DNA of 64,000 nucleotides. Origin: Halorubrum lacusprofundi ATCC 49239. GTDB taxonomy: Archaea > Halobacteriota > Halobacteria > Halobacteriales > Haloferacaceae. Numbering within the stretch: the first letter of the stretch is position 1; each line of letters opens with the position of its first letter. Location: positions 310,001 through 374,000 of the forward strand of contig NC_012028.1 of NCBI RefSeq assembly GCF_000022205.1, read 5' to 3'. The translations under genes were made by a program, and so were the position numbers. Positions 1 to 9,713 of the stretch are shown here, in pieces. Under the pieces are notes generated by a model. The model worked only from the letters and a program-made list of their open reading frames with translations. It had not been told where the DNA came from and made no database searches.

Positions 1-1236
1 CACCGAGATACCTGTAGGCAACTCTACAACCACGCACTCAACGAATTCAAGCAAATTCCCAAATCGGCGGGTACACTTAACCAACGAGTGCGACAAGTAC
101 GCGATCAGCTCACCAGCCTCAAAGACTGGTGGGATGAGCTGAACGATGTCTATTCAACGGTCGCACAAGCTGCTGTCATGCGTATCGAAGACAGCATCAA
201 AGCCCTCTCTCAGTTGAAGCAGAACGGCTACAACGTGGGCAGTCTCAATTGGAAGGCCCCCAAGGATTTCCGTAGTTTCACCTACATACAGTCTGGCTTC
301 GAGTTCGATAGTAAGAACGGCCAACCCGTACTGTCGCTGTCGAAACTTGCGGATATTCCCCTCATCAAACACCGCGCAATTCCTGACGCCGAGACTGTCA
401 AAGAAATCACGATTAAGAAGGAGTCAACCGGTGAATGGTTCGCTTCATTCACCGTCGGCGATAAAGAGACTCCTGAGAAACCGACCGACCCAGATCGATG
501 TGTCGGGATTGACGTTGGCATCTTGAAGTACGCCCATGACACAGACGGCACCGCCGTCGAATCGCTCGACTTATCTGACGAACGCGAGCGGTTGGAACGC
601 GCACAGCATGATCTTTCGCAGAAGGAACGCGGTTCCGCGAATTGGGAGAGACAACGGCAAGTTGTGGCCGAGCGCCACGCCGATCTCAAGCGAAAGCGTC
701 GTGACTTCCTTCACAAACTCTCGAACTACTACGCCACCGAATACGACCTCGTAGCGGTCGAAGGCCTCGACGCGAAGGAGTTGGTCGAACTCCCCGGAAA
801 CTCACGGAATCGGGCGGGAGCGGCGTGGGGAACGTTCCTTCGAATGCTTGAGTACAAGTGCGAACGCGAAGGAACACACTTTGCCGAAGTCGATCCAAGG
901 AACACGACGAAAGCGTGCGCGTCTTGCGGCGTCAAGACGGACAAGCCGTTGTGGGTTCGTGAACACTCGTGTCCCTCGTGTGGGTTTGAGGCGGACAGGG
1001 ACGCGAACGCAGCGTGGAACATTCTTTCTCGCGGTCTTAAAAATATAGGAGTGGTTCACTCCGAATCAACGCCTGTGGAGACTGCGCTCCCTACGGACAC
1101 CGTTGTGTCTGCAAAGCGCGTCATCGAAACAGGAAGCCCCATCACCAGAAGTCAAAGACTTCGGGTTAGCAGTCAGAACTCGGAGAGTTCTGACGACACC
1201 CTCAAGGAGCGAACGGCGTCAGCCGTGAGCGAGTAG
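1..1236 (+). CDS. tnpB: TnpB-type RNA-guided nuclease of an IS200/IS605-family (IS1341-type) element, 5' end outside window
   Basis: The reading frame is open from base 1, so the N-terminus lies upstream of the window. The RuvC-like nuclease core is complete: Asp in GIDVG (codon 511-513), Glu in AVEGLD (760-762), a CxxC...CxxC zinc finger (CASC and CPSC, about 925-985), and Asp in DRDANAAWN (1000-1002). This is the TnpB/Fanzor/Cas12 ancestor fold, which in characterised members is an RNA-guided DNA endonuclease whose guide RNA is read from the 3' end of the gene and element. The C-terminal ~70 residues after the zinc finger are low complexity, as is common in haloarchaeal copies. No TnpA is visible, but it could lie upstream. 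The gene converges on copA with an 11-bp gap. Confidence 0.93.
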   Translation, partial: HRDTCRQLYNHALNEFKQIPKSAGTLNQRVRQVRDQLTSLKDWWDELNDVYSTVAQAAVMRIEDSIKALSQLKQNGYNVGSLNWKAPKDFRSFTYIQSGFEFDSKNGQPVLSLSKLADIPLIKHRAIPDAETVKEITIKKESTGEWFASFTVGDKETPEKPTDPDRCVGIDVGILKYAHDTDGTAVESLDLSDERERLERAQHDLSQKERGSANWERQRQVVAERHADLKRKRRDFLHKLSNYYATEYDLVAVEGLDAKELVELPGNSRNRAGAAWGTFLRMLEYKCEREGTHFAEVDPRNTTKACASCGVKTDKPLWVREHSCPSCGFEADRDANAAWNILSRGLKNIGVVHSESTPVETALPTDTVVSAKRVIETGSPITRSQRLRVSSQNSESSDDTLKERTASAVSE

Positions 1237-1247
1237 GGTGGGGTAGT

Positions 1248-3848
1248 TCACCGGAGGCGGCCGAGGAGCTCGTAATCGTGATCCGGAGTGTACCGACGGA
1301 ACAGTAGACTGTTCGACAGCACCGACACACTCGAGAAGGCCATCGCGCCGGCGGCGAGGACGGGCTGAAGCAGCCCGAGTGAAGCCAACGGGATCATCGC
1401 CGTGTTGTAACCAAGCGCCCACACGAGGTTCTGCTTGATCTTCTGGAGTGTCGCGTCCGAGATGCGGATGGCCTTCACCACGTCCAGCGGGTCGTCGCGC
1501 ATCAGCGTCACGTCCGCCGCTTCGATGGCGACGTCCGTCCCGCTCCCGATCGCGGTTCCGACGTACGCGACCGCGAGCGCTGGTGCATCGTTGACACCGT
1601 CCCCGACCATCATTGCCTTGCGGCCTTCATCCTGGATGGCCTCGACGGCATCAGACTTGTCCTCGGGGAGCACCTCAGCGTGGACATTCTCGGGGTCGAT
1701 CCCGACCTGCTCGGCGACGGCACGAGCGGTCCGCTCGTTGTCGCCGGTGATCATCATCACGTCGACGCCGCGCTCCTGCAGCTGGCTCACAGCGTCCTTC
1801 GCGCTTTCTTTGACCGTGTCGGCGTCAGCGACCACACCGACGAGTTCGCCCTCGTCCGTGCCAGCGGGCACGCGGGCGACGAGCATCGCCGTCTTCCCCT
1901 CGTTCTCGAGGCGCTCCATCGTTTCCTGAGCGGGCGAGGGGTCGATCCCGTTATCGCGGAGGAACTTTCGGTTACCGACCAGCACCTCGCTGTCGCCGAC
2001 GGTTGCGCGGATGCCGTGGCCGGGGACGTTTTCGAAGTCGTCGGGGTCGCTCACGTCGATGCCGCGATCTCTGGCTCCGTCGACGATGGCCCGGGCGAGG
2101 GGGTGTTCGCTCCCGCTCTCGGCCGTGGCTGCGAGCCGCAACACGTCGTTTTCGCTGAGACGGTCACGTCCGGTTAGTTGGCCGCCGTCTGTGATCGGCT
2201 GACCGTCACCGTCGAAGACGACGACGTCTGTCAGTTCCATCTCGCCTTTCGTCAGCGTGCCCGTCTTGTCGAAGACGACCGTGTCGACGTCTTTCGCGCG
2301 TTCGAGGATGTCACCACCCTTGAACAGAACGCCGTTCTGGGCACCGATCGTCGTCCCAACCATCGTTGCCGCAGGCGTCGCTAACCCCAGCGCACAGGGA
2401 CAGGCGATCAACACGGACGACGCGAAGACGATGAGCGCGAACTCGAAGACTGAGACCCCTCCTGCGGCGACGGGGCCACCTGCGACGAGTCCCCACAGCG
2501 GGATTACCTCGACGAAGTCCGCAAGAGTCGCGGGGAGGAGGTACCAGACGACGCCCCAGAGGACCGCGTTCGCGATGACCGCTGGGACGAAGTACGCCGA
2601 GATGCGGTCGGCGAGATTCTGGATGTCTGGCTGGCGGGACTGGGCTTCCTTGACTGTCTGGACGATCTGCTGGAGCGCCGTGTCCGCACCGACCTTCGTC
2701 GCCTCAACGACGAGGACACCGTTCTCGTTAATGGTGGACCCGACGACCTCGTCGCCCTCACCTTTCTCGACGGGGACGGACTCGCCGGTGACCATCGACT
2801 CGTCAACAGCGCTCTGCCCGTCGATGACGACGCCGTCGGTCGGGATCTGTTCGCCGGGACGGACCTTCATGCGGTCGCCCACGGTGACATCCTCCAGTGG
2901 CACTTCCACTTCGATACCGTCCTCGTCGACGAGGGTGGCCGTCTCGGCCTCCATTTCGAGGAGTTTCCGAAGGGCGTCACCTGCCTGCCCTTTCGAGCGG
3001 GCTTCGAGATAGTTGCCGAGCGTGATGAACACGAGGATCAGCGCGGCAGTGTCGAAGTACAAACTCCCCGCGATCAATCCGGCAAGTACCGCGACTGAGT
3101 AGAAATACGCAGTGGACGAACCCAGTGCGATGAGAACGTCCATGTTGGCGCGCCTGTTGTTGACCAGCGCGTTGTACGAGTTCTTGTAGAACGGCCAGCC
3201 GAGCACGACCTGAACGGGTGTCGCCAACAGGAATTCGACCCACCCGAATTCGACGCCGAAGACCGTCTCCGGGAGAATTCCCCCGCCGAGCAGAAACTTC
3301 TCTGCGAGGAAAAACAGCATCGGGGCCGACAGTATGGCTCCGAATAGTGTCAGACGGAGCTGTTTTCGAATCTCACCCTGTCGTGCAGTGTCTCGAGCAT
3401 CTTCACCCGATTCACCGCTGTCGCTGTCTTCACGGACCGGCGAGTAACCAGCGTCCTCGATAGCGTCGTAGAGCGCGTCGAGTGACGTGTCCGCGGGGTT
3501 GTACCTGACCTGCGCTTCGTCGGTGGCGAAGTTCGCCTCGGCCGCGATGACACCTGGCGTGTCCTCGAGTGCGGTCTCGTTCGTCTGCACACAGTTGGCA
3601 CAGGTCATATCGGAGATGCCGATGGTCACCGTGTCAGACACCGCACCGTAGCCGGCGTCCTCGATCGTCTCGTAGATCTCTGCAAGCGATACCTCGTCAG
3701 GGTCGTACTCGACGGAGCCTTCGTCCGTGGCGAAATTGGCGTTCGCTTCGATGACGCCGTCGAGTGACTCCAAGGCGTCGCCAACTGTCCCCGAGCAGTT
3801 GGCACAAGTCATCCCCGTGACGTCGAGATGTGCTGTGCGTGTTTCCAT
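1248..3848 (-). CDS. copA: CopA-type P1B copper-exporting ATPase, 866 aa
   Basis: This integral membrane ATPase pumps Cu(I) (or Ag(I)) out of the cell. Two heavy-metal-associated domains lie at the N-terminus, with GMTCANC near residues 12-18 and MTCANC near 81-86. The membrane metal site is CPC ([10 protein letters not shown]), the phosphatase loop is TGES, the phosphorylation site is DKTGTLTKG, and the ATP-binding hinge is GDGVNDAPA, so every catalytic signature is present. The length is normal for the family. ATG 3848 starts directly before the first metal-binding domain. Upstream lies the ruined copper regulator (3944-4368) that would be expected to control it, so its present regulation is unclear. 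Confidence 0.97.
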   Translation of the reverse strand: METRTAHLDVTGMTCANCSGTVGDALESLDGVIEANANFATDEGSVEYDPDEVSLAEIYETIEDAGYGAVSDTVTIGISDMTCANCVQTNETALEDTPGVIAAEANFATDEAQVRYNPADTSLDALYDAIEDAGYSPVREDSDSGESGEDARDTARQGEIRKQLRLTLFGAILSAPMLFFLAEKFLLGGGILPETVFGVEFGWVEFLLATPVQVVLGWPFYKNSYNALVNNRRANMDVLIALGSSTAYFYSVAVLAGLIAGSLYFDTAALILVFITLGNYLEARSKGQAGDALRKLLEMEAETATLVDEDGIEVEVPLEDVTVGDRMKVRPGEQIPTDGVVIDGQSAVDESMVTGESVPVEKGEGDEVVGSTINENGVLVVEATKVGADTALQQIVQTVKEAQSRQPDIQNLADRISAYFVPAVIANAVLWGVVWYLLPATLADFVEVIPLWGLVAGGPVAAGGVSVFEFALIVFASSVLIACPCALGLATPAATMVGTTIGAQNGVLFKGGDILERAKDVDTVVFDKTGTLTKGEMELTDVVVFDGDGQPITDGGQLTGRDRLSENDVLRLAATAESGSEHPLARAIVDGARDRGIDVSDPDDFENVPGHGIRATVGDSEVLVGNRKFLRDNGIDPSPAQETMERLENEGKTAMLVARVPAGTDEGELVGVVADADTVKESAKDAVSQLQERGVDVMMITGDNERTARAVAEQVGIDPENVHAEVLPEDKSDAVEAIQDEGRKAMMVGDGVNDAPALAVAYVGTAIGSGTDVAIEAADVTLMRDDPLDVVKAIRISDATLQKIKQNLVWALGYNTAMIPLASLGLLQPVLAAGAMAFSSVSVLSNSLLFRRYTPDHDYELLGRLR

Positions 3849-3943
3849 ATCGTACTATAGGGGCTACTCCATTAGATGAGTTTCTACTTGGATAGTGGGG
3901 GTAATCAACAGCGTTTACTTTCGATTCCAAACCGAAGTCAGCG

Positions 3944-4368
3944 TTACATGCCTTCTTCGAGACGCTGATGTCGCTCTTCGAATCGACTCTGACACGATGG
4001 ACAACAGAAATGATAGAGCTCTCCGCCGACACGACTCGTTTCCCCCTCAGAATCCACAGTATTGCTGCACTCGGCACACGTGAGTGCGAACTCGACGGCG
4101 TCGTCGTTTCTGACCCGCTCGCGTACCGCATCGAACGACTCGGACGGGAGATCTAGCTTGACGAGTATCGGCACACCAGCTCTGAGTCGGCTACGGTCGA
4201 CATTGATAGTGAAGTGGTTGATGATTCCGTCTCTTGGAGCCGTGTGACGCGATCTGAGACGGCTGGTCCCGAGAGGCCGACTTCCTCGCCGATCGCGCTG
4301 AACGAGCGACGGGCGTTCTCGGCTAACAGCGAGAGAATCTCCATGTCTGTTTCGTCCAAGTCCCGCAT
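3944..4368 (-). pseudogene. Lrp/AsnC-type HTH plus TRASH-domain copper regulator, frameshifted and internally deleted
   Basis: The N-terminal ~45 residues (from ATG 4368, MRDLDETDMEILSLL) are an AsnC/Lrp helix-turn-helix. The C-terminal part, in another frame, is a TRASH metal-binding domain (CAEC...CCPSCQSRFEERH). The two frames meet near 4235-4245, where one base appears to be missing: the text GIINHF, expected straight after the HTH, is out of frame. A second lesion joins RNDDAVE directly to FALTCAEC, with no room for the ligand-binding core expected between them, which implies a loss of roughly 60 codons. Haloarchaeal homologues with this HTH-TRASH architecture activate copper-ATPase genes. 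The position between two copper ATPases fits that role. It is almost certainly non-functional. Confidence 0.85.
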
Positions 4369-4501
4369 ACTGGCAGAAAAGGACGCAAGATGCGATACTA
4401 TTCTCCAGAAGACACTTTGGAATACGTCGTTTCATGGCCGTTCGAACAGCAGTATCGAAGCAGCAAACGACAAAGAGGAGCCGTCCGTATCTCTCACTGG
4501 C

Positions 4502-4588
4502 ATGAGTCACACGATCAGCGTCGAGGGAATGACCTGCAGCCATTGTGAACAGATCGTCGAAGAGGCTGGATACACCGCCCACGCCTGA
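4502..4588 (+). pseudogene. CopZ-like copper chaperone remnant (28 codons, internal deletion)
   Basis: ATG 4502 opens a 28-codon frame that begins like a haloarchaeal heavy-metal-associated chaperone (MSHTISVEGMTCSHC, metal site MTCSHC) and ends like the C-terminus of the same protein (VEEAGYTAHA). A normal member is about 65 residues long. The missing middle is consistent with a deletion between the two VEEA-encoding stretches found near the front and the end of this family, an inference from family knowledge. The CxxC is intact but the fold cannot form. It lies between the broken Lrp-TRASH regulator and the CopB-type ATPase. Confidence 0.75.
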
Positions 4589-4711
4589 GAGCACCCAGAA
4601 CGTTCGCGGACGACCGCCCCGTCGTTCTCTTCCGAGTCCGCTTGCCCTGATCGTCCCGCACAGTATCAGGCTCCGAATAGAATAATGAGGTGCGGTACCA
4701 ACACACAATCT

Positions 4712-7045
4712 ATGAGCAAGCATCCAGACCACGAGCGTATCCGGGACTCTTCGTCGGAAACTGATTCCGGGGGGCCCGTCTACTGCTGCCGTATCTGCCA
4801 GTTAGAAGCAAATGGAGGGAGGCGAGCGCCAGATTCCTCATCCGCCACGGAGCCTCCCCACTCCTCCGAGCACGCGAACCACGACCGGACGGACGAGACC
4901 ACCACGGAACCCGGAGGCACCGACGAACACTCACACCACGATCACGAAGTCGAGTCCGGACACAGCCACGCCGAGGCTACCCACGCCCATACTGGGGGGG
5001 ACGAACACGACCACGACCACGGCGCGGACGTTCACGAGGGAGAGCACGAAGATCACGGGGCCCACACCGATCACTCGGGTCACGAGCGGATGTTCCGGCG
5101 GCGGTTCTGGGTATCGCTCGCGCTCTCGGTGCCAGTCATCTTCTTCAGCGAGTTCATTCAGGATGTCTTCGGCTACACAGCGCCGACGTTCCCCGGAAGC
5201 GTCTGGATCACGCCGGTTCTTTCGGTGATCATCTTCGCGTACGGTGGCGTGCCGTTCCTCTCGATGGCCCGGACGGAACTCGAGAACCGCGAGCCGGGGA
5301 TGATGATGCTCATCTCGCTGGCGATCACCGTCTCGTTCGTCTACTCCATCGGCAGTTTGTTCCTCGAGGGGACGACGCCGTTCTTCTGGGAACTCGTTAC
5401 GCTGATCGACATCATGCTCTTGGGCCACTGGATGGAGATGCGGTCGGTCCGACAGGCCTCCGGCGCGCTCGACGAACTGGCGAAACTCATGCCTGACACC
5501 GCCGAGCGTATCACCGAGAGCGGGGATACCGAGGAAGTACCCGTTTCCGAACTCGGCGAAAACGATGTCGTACTCGTCCGTCCGGGCACGAGCGTGCCTG
5601 CCGACGGCGAAGTCGTCGAAGGCGAGTCGTCCGTCGACGAGTCGATGATCACGGGCGAGTCCCGTCCCGTTGACAAAGCGCCCGGAGTGGAGGTCGTCGC
5701 CGGGACGGTCAACCAAGACGGAAGTCTCCGCATCAAAATCACGAAGACGGGCGAGGAGACGACGTTGGCGGGCATCATGCGGCTCGTTGATGAAGCCCAG
5801 AAATCGAAATCTCGAACCCAGTTGCTCGCAGACCGCGCAGCTGGCTGGCTGTTCTACGTGGCACTCGGCGTCGCGGCGATTACGGCCGTCGCGTGGGTCG
5901 TCGCCACGGGGTTCAACATCGGTGTTCTCGAACGCGTAGTCACAGTTCTCGTCATCGCGTGCCCGCACGCGCTCGGACTCGCAGTTCCGCTCGTGGTCGC
6001 GATCAACACCTCGACGGCTGCCCAGAACGGGATGCTCATCCGCGACCGGATTGCCATGGAGGAAGCCCGGAACCTCGATACGGTGATATTCGACAAGACC
6101 GGGACGCTCACGAAGGGCGAGCAGGGTGTCGTCGGCGTCGAGACGGCAGACGACTGGAGTGAGGAGCGAGCGTTCGAAGTCGCCGCTGGTGTCGAGGGTG
6201 ACTCCGAACACATGATCGCTCGCGCCATCCGGGACGCCGCCGAGGAACGAGACGTCCAGCGAGCGAGCGTTTCGAACTTCGAGAACTTTCGCGGTCTCGG
6301 CGTCAGAGCCACCGTGGACGGTGAGACGGTTCATATCGGTGGACCGAACCTGATTGAGAAACTCGGTATCGAACGATCCGACGGCATCGCTGCCTTCGCT
6401 GAGGAAGCCGGTTCGAACGCAGAGACGGTCATCTATCTGGTTCACGACGAATCCGAAGTCGTCGCAGCATTCGCGCTCGCGGACGTTATCCGGGACGAAA
6501 GTCGGCAGGCTATCGAGGCGCTACACGCGATGGACATCGAGGTGGCGATGCTGACCGGCGACTCCGAGGATGTCGCGAGGGCTGTCTCAGAGGAACTCGG
6601 TATTGACCAGTACTTCGCGGAGGTCCTGCCCGAGGAGAAGGACACGAAGGTCGAACAACTCCAGTCCGAAGGAAAATTCGTCGCGATGGTCGGCGACGGC
6701 GTCAACGACGCACCGGCGCTCACGAGAGCAGACGTCGGTATCGCCATCGGCTCGGGGACCGATGTCGCCATCGAGTCGGGGGATATCATCCTCGTCGACA
6801 ATAACCCGCTGGACGTGGTGCGGCTCATCCGACTGTCGAAGGCGAGCTACCGGAAGATGCAGGAGAACCTCGTCTGGGCGACCGGCTACAACGTGTTCGC
6901 GCTCCCGCTTGCGGCGGGAATCCTCGCTCCCATCGGCATCCTCCTGTCGCCGGCGATCGGCGCCGTGTTCATGTCGCTGTCGACGATCATCGTCGCGATC
7001 AACGCTCGCAGACTGGGGAACGTCGACCTCTCAGTACCTGCGTAA
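4712..7045 (+). CDS. copB: CopB-type (P1B-3, CPH motif) copper-transporting ATPase
   Basis: The membrane metal site is CPH ([10 protein letters not shown]) rather than CPC, which marks the CopB/P1B-3 group. The phosphorylation site [13 protein letters not shown] loop, GDSEDVA and [11 protein letters not shown] are all present. The N-terminus has no HMA domain. Instead it carries a short Cys patch (YCCRICQ) and a cytosolic tail of about 100 residues very rich in His, Asp and Glu, typical of this subgroup and probably a metal sensor. ATG 4712 is preferred because the upstream in-frame ATG 4685 adds an atypical nine residues. A small membrane-protein gene follows after 15 bp. Together with copA this forms a two-pump copper resistance island. 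Confidence 0.95.
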   Translation: MSKHPDHERIRDSSSETDSGGPVYCCRICQLEANGGRRAPDSSSATEPPHSSEHANHDRTDETTTEPGGTDEHSHHDHEVESGHSHAEATHAHTGGDEHDHDHGADVHEGEHEDHGAHTDHSGHERMFRRRFWVSLALSVPVIFFSEFIQDVFGYTAPTFPGSVWITPVLSVIIFAYGGVPFLSMARTELENREPGMMMLISLAITVSFVYSIGSLFLEGTTPFFWELVTLIDIMLLGHWMEMRSVRQASGALDELAKLMPDTAERITESGDTEEVPVSELGENDVVLVRPGTSVPADGEVVEGESSVDESMITGESRPVDKAPGVEVVAGTVNQDGSLRIKITKTGEETTLAGIMRLVDEAQKSKSRTQLLADRAAGWLFYVALGVAAITAVAWVVATGFNIGVLERVVTVLVIACPHALGLAVPLVVAINTSTAAQNGMLIRDRIAMEEARNLDTVIFDKTGTLTKGEQGVVGVETADDWSEERAFEVAAGVEGDSEHMIARAIRDAAEERDVQRASVSNFENFRGLGVRATVDGETVHIGGPNLIEKLGIERSDGIAAFAEEAGSNAETVIYLVHDESEVVAAFALADVIRDESRQAIEALHAMDIEVAMLTGDSEDVARAVSEELGIDQYFAEVLPEEKDTKVEQLQSEGKFVAMVGDGVNDAPALTRADVGIAIGSGTDVAIESGDIILVDNNPLDVVRLIRLSKASYRKMQENLVWATGYNVFALPLAAGILAPIGILLSPAIGAVFMSLSTIIVAINARRLGNVDLSVPA

Positions 7046-7060
7046 CCCACAATCTCAGCC

Positions 7061-7276
7061 ATGTCAGTCACTACGACAGTGCTGTTCGGGCTTGGACTCC
7101 TGTCCAGAGGGATACTACTCGGTGGGCTTCTCGTTCGTATCCGGAGCCAGTCAGGCCGGTTCTGGCCCCACGGCACCCGCAACTGGACGTTCTGGCTCGG
7201 GTGGACAGCATGGACCGTCGCACTCGTGATTCTGTTTGGAGTATCAATGTTCGCCAGCTGGACGCGGTCGCGTTAA
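7061..7276 (+). CDS. Small two-helix membrane protein, possibly a truncated methyltransferase-like protein
   Basis: A 71-residue protein with a hydrophobic segment at about residues 5-25 and another at about 45-65. The linker (FWPHGTRNWTFWLGW) resembles the N-terminal part of NnrU/isoprenylcysteine-methyltransferase-like membrane proteins, which are normally about 200 residues or more, so this may be a 5' fragment of such a gene. It starts 15 bp after copB and could be co-transcribed with it. No catalytic region is present. Its function is not known. Confidence 0.5.
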   Translation: MSVTTTVLFGLGLLSRGILLGGLLVRIRSQSGRFWPHGTRNWTFWLGWTAWTVALVILFGVSMFASWTRSR

Positions 7277-7382
7277 GTTAGAGGACGAGGCGCTCGACTG
7301 CAGAGTGTCTATGGCCGAAATCGAACGCCTCAACGATGGTATCGCGTGAATTGACTTGTCGTTTGTTGCTGTATACGCGCGT
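7277..7382. other. Short intergenic stretch without a recognisable gene
   Basis: Downstream of the small membrane protein there is only a 12-codon frame starting near 7311 (MAEIERLNDG), too short to interpret. The rest of the gap up to queD is decayed IS sequence, described separately. Confidence 0.4.
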
Positions 7383-7508
7383 TGTATCTCGCACGGCTAT
7401 CGGAACTCCTCTTTGAATTGGTGGAACACTCGGTGGTCAATATGGCTTCGTTGCTGAGCGACTGTTCTGCTTGCGAACCGGTCTGAAGGAGTAGGATCCG
7501 ACAGAGCC
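7383..7508 (+). mobile_element. Decayed right end of an IS5-like element (transposase 3' tail and terminal repeat)
   Basis: Bases 7383-7441 match 15439-15499 at roughly three positions in four (TGTATCTCGCACGG, then GGTCAATA). Translated, this resembles the C-terminal residues of the IS5-like transposase at 31842-32663. Downstream, GTCTGAAGGAGTAGGATCC and ACAGAGCC (about 7481-7508) are a mutated version of the terminal repeat GGATTTCAACAGAGCC seen intact at 15564, 33593, 36510 and 36831. The IS end stops one base before the in-frame ATG 7510 of queD. Confidence 0.65.
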
Positions 7509-7522
7509 GATGAAACTCAATG

Positions 7523-7529
7523 CTTATAT
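7523..7529 (+). promoter_or_regulatory. TATA box of queD
   Basis: CTTATAT lies 23-29 bases upstream of ATG 7552. This is the usual spacing between an archaeal TATA box and a transcription start, so queD is probably leaderless from 7552, and the earlier in-frame ATG 7510 lies upstream of the promoter. Confidence 0.55.
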
Positions 7530-7551
7530 CCTCGCCCTATATTCTTCGGAT

Positions 7552-8013
7552 ATGTCTCAAAGCATATCAAGAGATGATTCTACGATAGTAGACCTGGCCG
7601 AAGCAGGCCAACGAACACTCCAAATTGGAGCAGGCAACCCGATTCGGATCAGCTCGGGCCACCGAATCCTCCATCACGAGGGGAAGTGCTCACGGCCACA
7701 CGGGCACAACTACGAGATCACCGTCGAAGTGACCGGCCAACTCACCGAGGAGGGGTGGGTCGTCGACAAAGGCGACGTCACGGACGTCATCGACGCGTGG
7801 GACCACCGGTTCCTCGTCGAAGAAGGCGATCCGCTCGTCGACGCGTTCGAAGCGTCGGGCGACAGCGATGCCCTCGTCGTCCTCGATCATCCACCGACGG
7901 CAGAGGTGATGAGCGTCCTCCTCGAACAGCGAATGCTCGACGCGTTCCCGGACACCGTCTCGGACGTATCGGTGTCGGTGAGCGAAACCGGCGAGCTCTG
8001 TGCATCGTACTGA
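7552..8013 (+). CDS. queD: 6-carboxy-5,6,7,8-tetrahydropterin synthase QueD
   Basis: QueD converts dihydroneopterin triphosphate to 6-carboxytetrahydropterin, an early step to preQ0, the precursor of archaeosine in tRNA. The zinc-binding region is clear: GHRILHHEGKCSRPHGHNY carries the His of the first site, the catalytic Cys and the HxH pair. A second conserved region is DWHRF-like (AWDHRFLVEEGDP). Start 7552 is chosen over 7510 because a TATA box lies in between and the extra 14 residues are hydrophobic and unlike the family. The stop overlaps the queE start (TGATG). First gene of queD-queE-queC. Confidence 0.93.
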   Translation: MSQSISRDDSTIVDLAEAGQRTLQIGAGNPIRISSGHRILHHEGKCSRPHGHNYEITVEVTGQLTEEGWVVDKGDVTDVIDAWDHRFLVEEGDPLVDAFEASGDSDALVVLDHPPTAEVMSVLLEQRMLDAFPDTVSDVSVSVSETGELCASY

Positions 8014-8789
8014 TGCCGGTCGCTAGCGATGTCGAGGAGCCCGCAACGGATGTTGACGCGGCTGGTGAGGGGCTCCCGATCAACGAGGTGTTCTACTCGC
8101 TGCAGGGCGAGGGAACGCTTGCTGGTGTGCCCTCCGTGTTTGTGCGGACGTCTGGGTGTAACCTGCGGTGTTGGTTCTGTGACTCGTACCATACGTCGTG
8201 GGAGCCGACCGGGGCGTGGCGCGACGTCGACTCGATCATTGAGGAGGTTCACTCCCACGAGCAGGCGAATCATGTCGTTCTCACGGGCGGAGAGCCGCTT
8301 ATCCACGAGGAGTCCATCGAACTTTTGGAACGACTGGCTGCAGACGGGTATCATACGACGGTGGAGACGAACGGGACGATTTACCGGGACGCGCCGATCG
8401 ATCTGGCGAGTATCAGCCCGAAACTGGCGAGCAGCACGCCGACACCGGACCGTGACCCGAAGGGGGAGGGTGAGTGGGAAGAGAAACACGAACAGAACCG
8501 GATCGATATGGATGCGCTGTCCCAGATGGTCGACGACTACGAGACGCAACTGAAGTTCGTCGTGACAGATGCGTCGGATCTCCCACAGATCACGGACCTG
8601 GTTGATCGGGTGCGAGAAGCGACGGCGACGACCGTCGCCGATGATGACGTGTTGTTGATGCCGGAGGGAATGACGCGGGAGCAACTTGATGGAACACGAA
8701 GTGAGGTCGCCGAGTTAGCGATGGAGTACGGCTACCGGTACACGCCGCGCCTCCACGTTGACCTGTGGAACGACGCCCCGGGAACATGA
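8013..8789 (+). CDS. queE: 7-carboxy-7-deazaguanine synthase QueE (radical SAM)
   Basis: QueE rearranges 6-carboxytetrahydropterin to 7-carboxy-7-deazaguanine with S-adenosylmethionine and a [4Fe-4S] cluster. The cluster motif CX3CX2C is present as CNLRCWFC, preceded by the substrate-loop text FYSLQGEGTLAGVPSVFVR. TGGEP, which binds the SAM amino group, follows. ATG 8013 overlaps the queD stop, implying translational coupling. Length (258 aa) and order are normal for haloarchaea. An open frame continues upstream through queD but is its shadow. Confidence 0.95.
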   Translation: MPVASDVEEPATDVDAAGEGLPINEVFYSLQGEGTLAGVPSVFVRTSGCNLRCWFCDSYHTSWEPTGAWRDVDSIIEEVHSHEQANHVVLTGGEPLIHEESIELLERLAADGYHTTVETNGTIYRDAPIDLASISPKLASSTPTPDRDPKGEGEWEEKHEQNRIDMDALSQMVDDYETQLKFVVTDASDLPQITDLVDRVREATATTVADDDVLLMPEGMTREQLDGTRSEVAELAMEYGYRYTPRLHVDLWNDAPGT

Positions 8790-8901
8790 GCGTTGTACTG
8801 GGCCAGTCTGGTCGAGGTAGTGCGGTACTCCCAACGCGATGGGAGCGTCGCAGTCGGCGTGGTGTACAGAGCGAAAATCGATTCGACGCAACTGAGCAAT
8901 C

Positions 8902-9591
8902 ATGAGCAACAAAAGCGCGGTGATTCTGGTGTCCGGCGGGATGGATAGTGCGACGGCGGTGTACGAGGCGATCGAGCAGGGGTACGAGCCGTACTTCCTC
9001 CACACGTCGTACGGACAGCGCACCGAAGACAAGGAGTACGAGTGTGCGAAAGCGCTTGCCGAGGAGGTCGATGCGGCTGACTTTCTCCATATCGAGACGG
9101 GGCATCTCTCTCAGATCGGGGCGTCGAGCCTGACGGATGAGGAGATGGAGGTGGCTGACGCCGATATGGAGAGTGACGAGATTCCGACGTCGTACGTTCC
9201 CTTCCGGAACGCGAATCTGTTGTCTATGGCGACCTCGTACGCGGAGGCGACTGAGTCGGAGGCGCTGTTTATCGGGGCGCACTCCGAGGACTTCTCCGGG
9301 TATCCCGACTGTCGCCCGGCTTTTTTCGATGCGTTTCAGAACGTCATTGATGTCGGGACGAAGCCGGAGACAGCGATCGAGTTGAAAGCGCCGTTCGTTG
9401 AGTGGTCGAAAACGGAGATCGCGAAGCGTGGGTTGGAGCTTGACGTGCCGTACGACATGACGTGGTCGTGTTACCGCGATGAGGAGCCAGCGTGTGGGAC
9501 GTGTGATGCGTGTGCGTTCCGGCTTGAGGCGTTCCGGAATGCTGGGTCACGCGATCCGATCGCGTACGCAGAGCGGCCGGAGTTTTCGTGA
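8902..9591 (+). CDS. queC: 7-cyano-7-deazaguanine (preQ0) synthase QueC
   Basis: QueC uses ATP and ammonia to convert 7-carboxy-7-deazaguanine to preQ0. The PP-loop SGGMDSATA lies at about residues 11-19. The C-terminal zinc site CYRDEEPACGTCDAC supplies four Cys. With QueD and QueE the preQ0 pathway is complete apart from the general GTP cyclohydrolase step. Archaeosine tRNA transglycosylase is not in the window. The 112-bp gap after queE holds no further gene. The DNA 7-deazaguanine (Dpd) system can also use these enzymes, but no dpd genes are nearby, so a tRNA role is more likely. Confidence 0.95.
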   Translation: MSNKSAVILVSGGMDSATAVYEAIEQGYEPYFLHTSYGQRTEDKEYECAKALAEEVDAADFLHIETGHLSQIGASSLTDEEMEVADADMESDEIPTSYVPFRNANLLSMATSYAEATESEALFIGAHSEDFSGYPDCRPAFFDAFQNVIDVGTKPETAIELKAPFVEWSKTEIAKRGLELDVPYDMTWSCYRDEEPACGTCDACAFRLEAFRNAGSRDPIAYAERPEFS

Positions 9592-9713
9592 TTTACCGGT
9601 CACGAAGGGTCTAGTCTTCCGAGGCAAGTATATTTATTCGTCTACCGACACGGGATAAGTATGATTGGTGTCCGATCGATGTGTGGTTGGAACTGTTCAG
9701 GGGTGCGTTTCAG

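Noticed and set aside
3944-4732. 262-codon minus-strand frame taken as one protein
   Set aside because: Only its last ~75 codons (RAM start and TRASH domain) are meaningful; the rest is antisense to copB upstream DNA. The real gene starts at 4368 in another frame.
4931-6445. 504-codon open frame antisense to the CopB-type ATPase
   Set aside because: GC-rich haloarchaeal genes often leave long antisense frames. The composition (Arg, Asp, His runs without fold) is that of a shadow and the sense strand has every ATPase motif.
7686-8012. N-terminal extension of queE through queD
   Set aside because: The residues are Arg-rich shadow of queD; the QueE family begins at MPVASDVEE (8013), which overlaps the queD stop.
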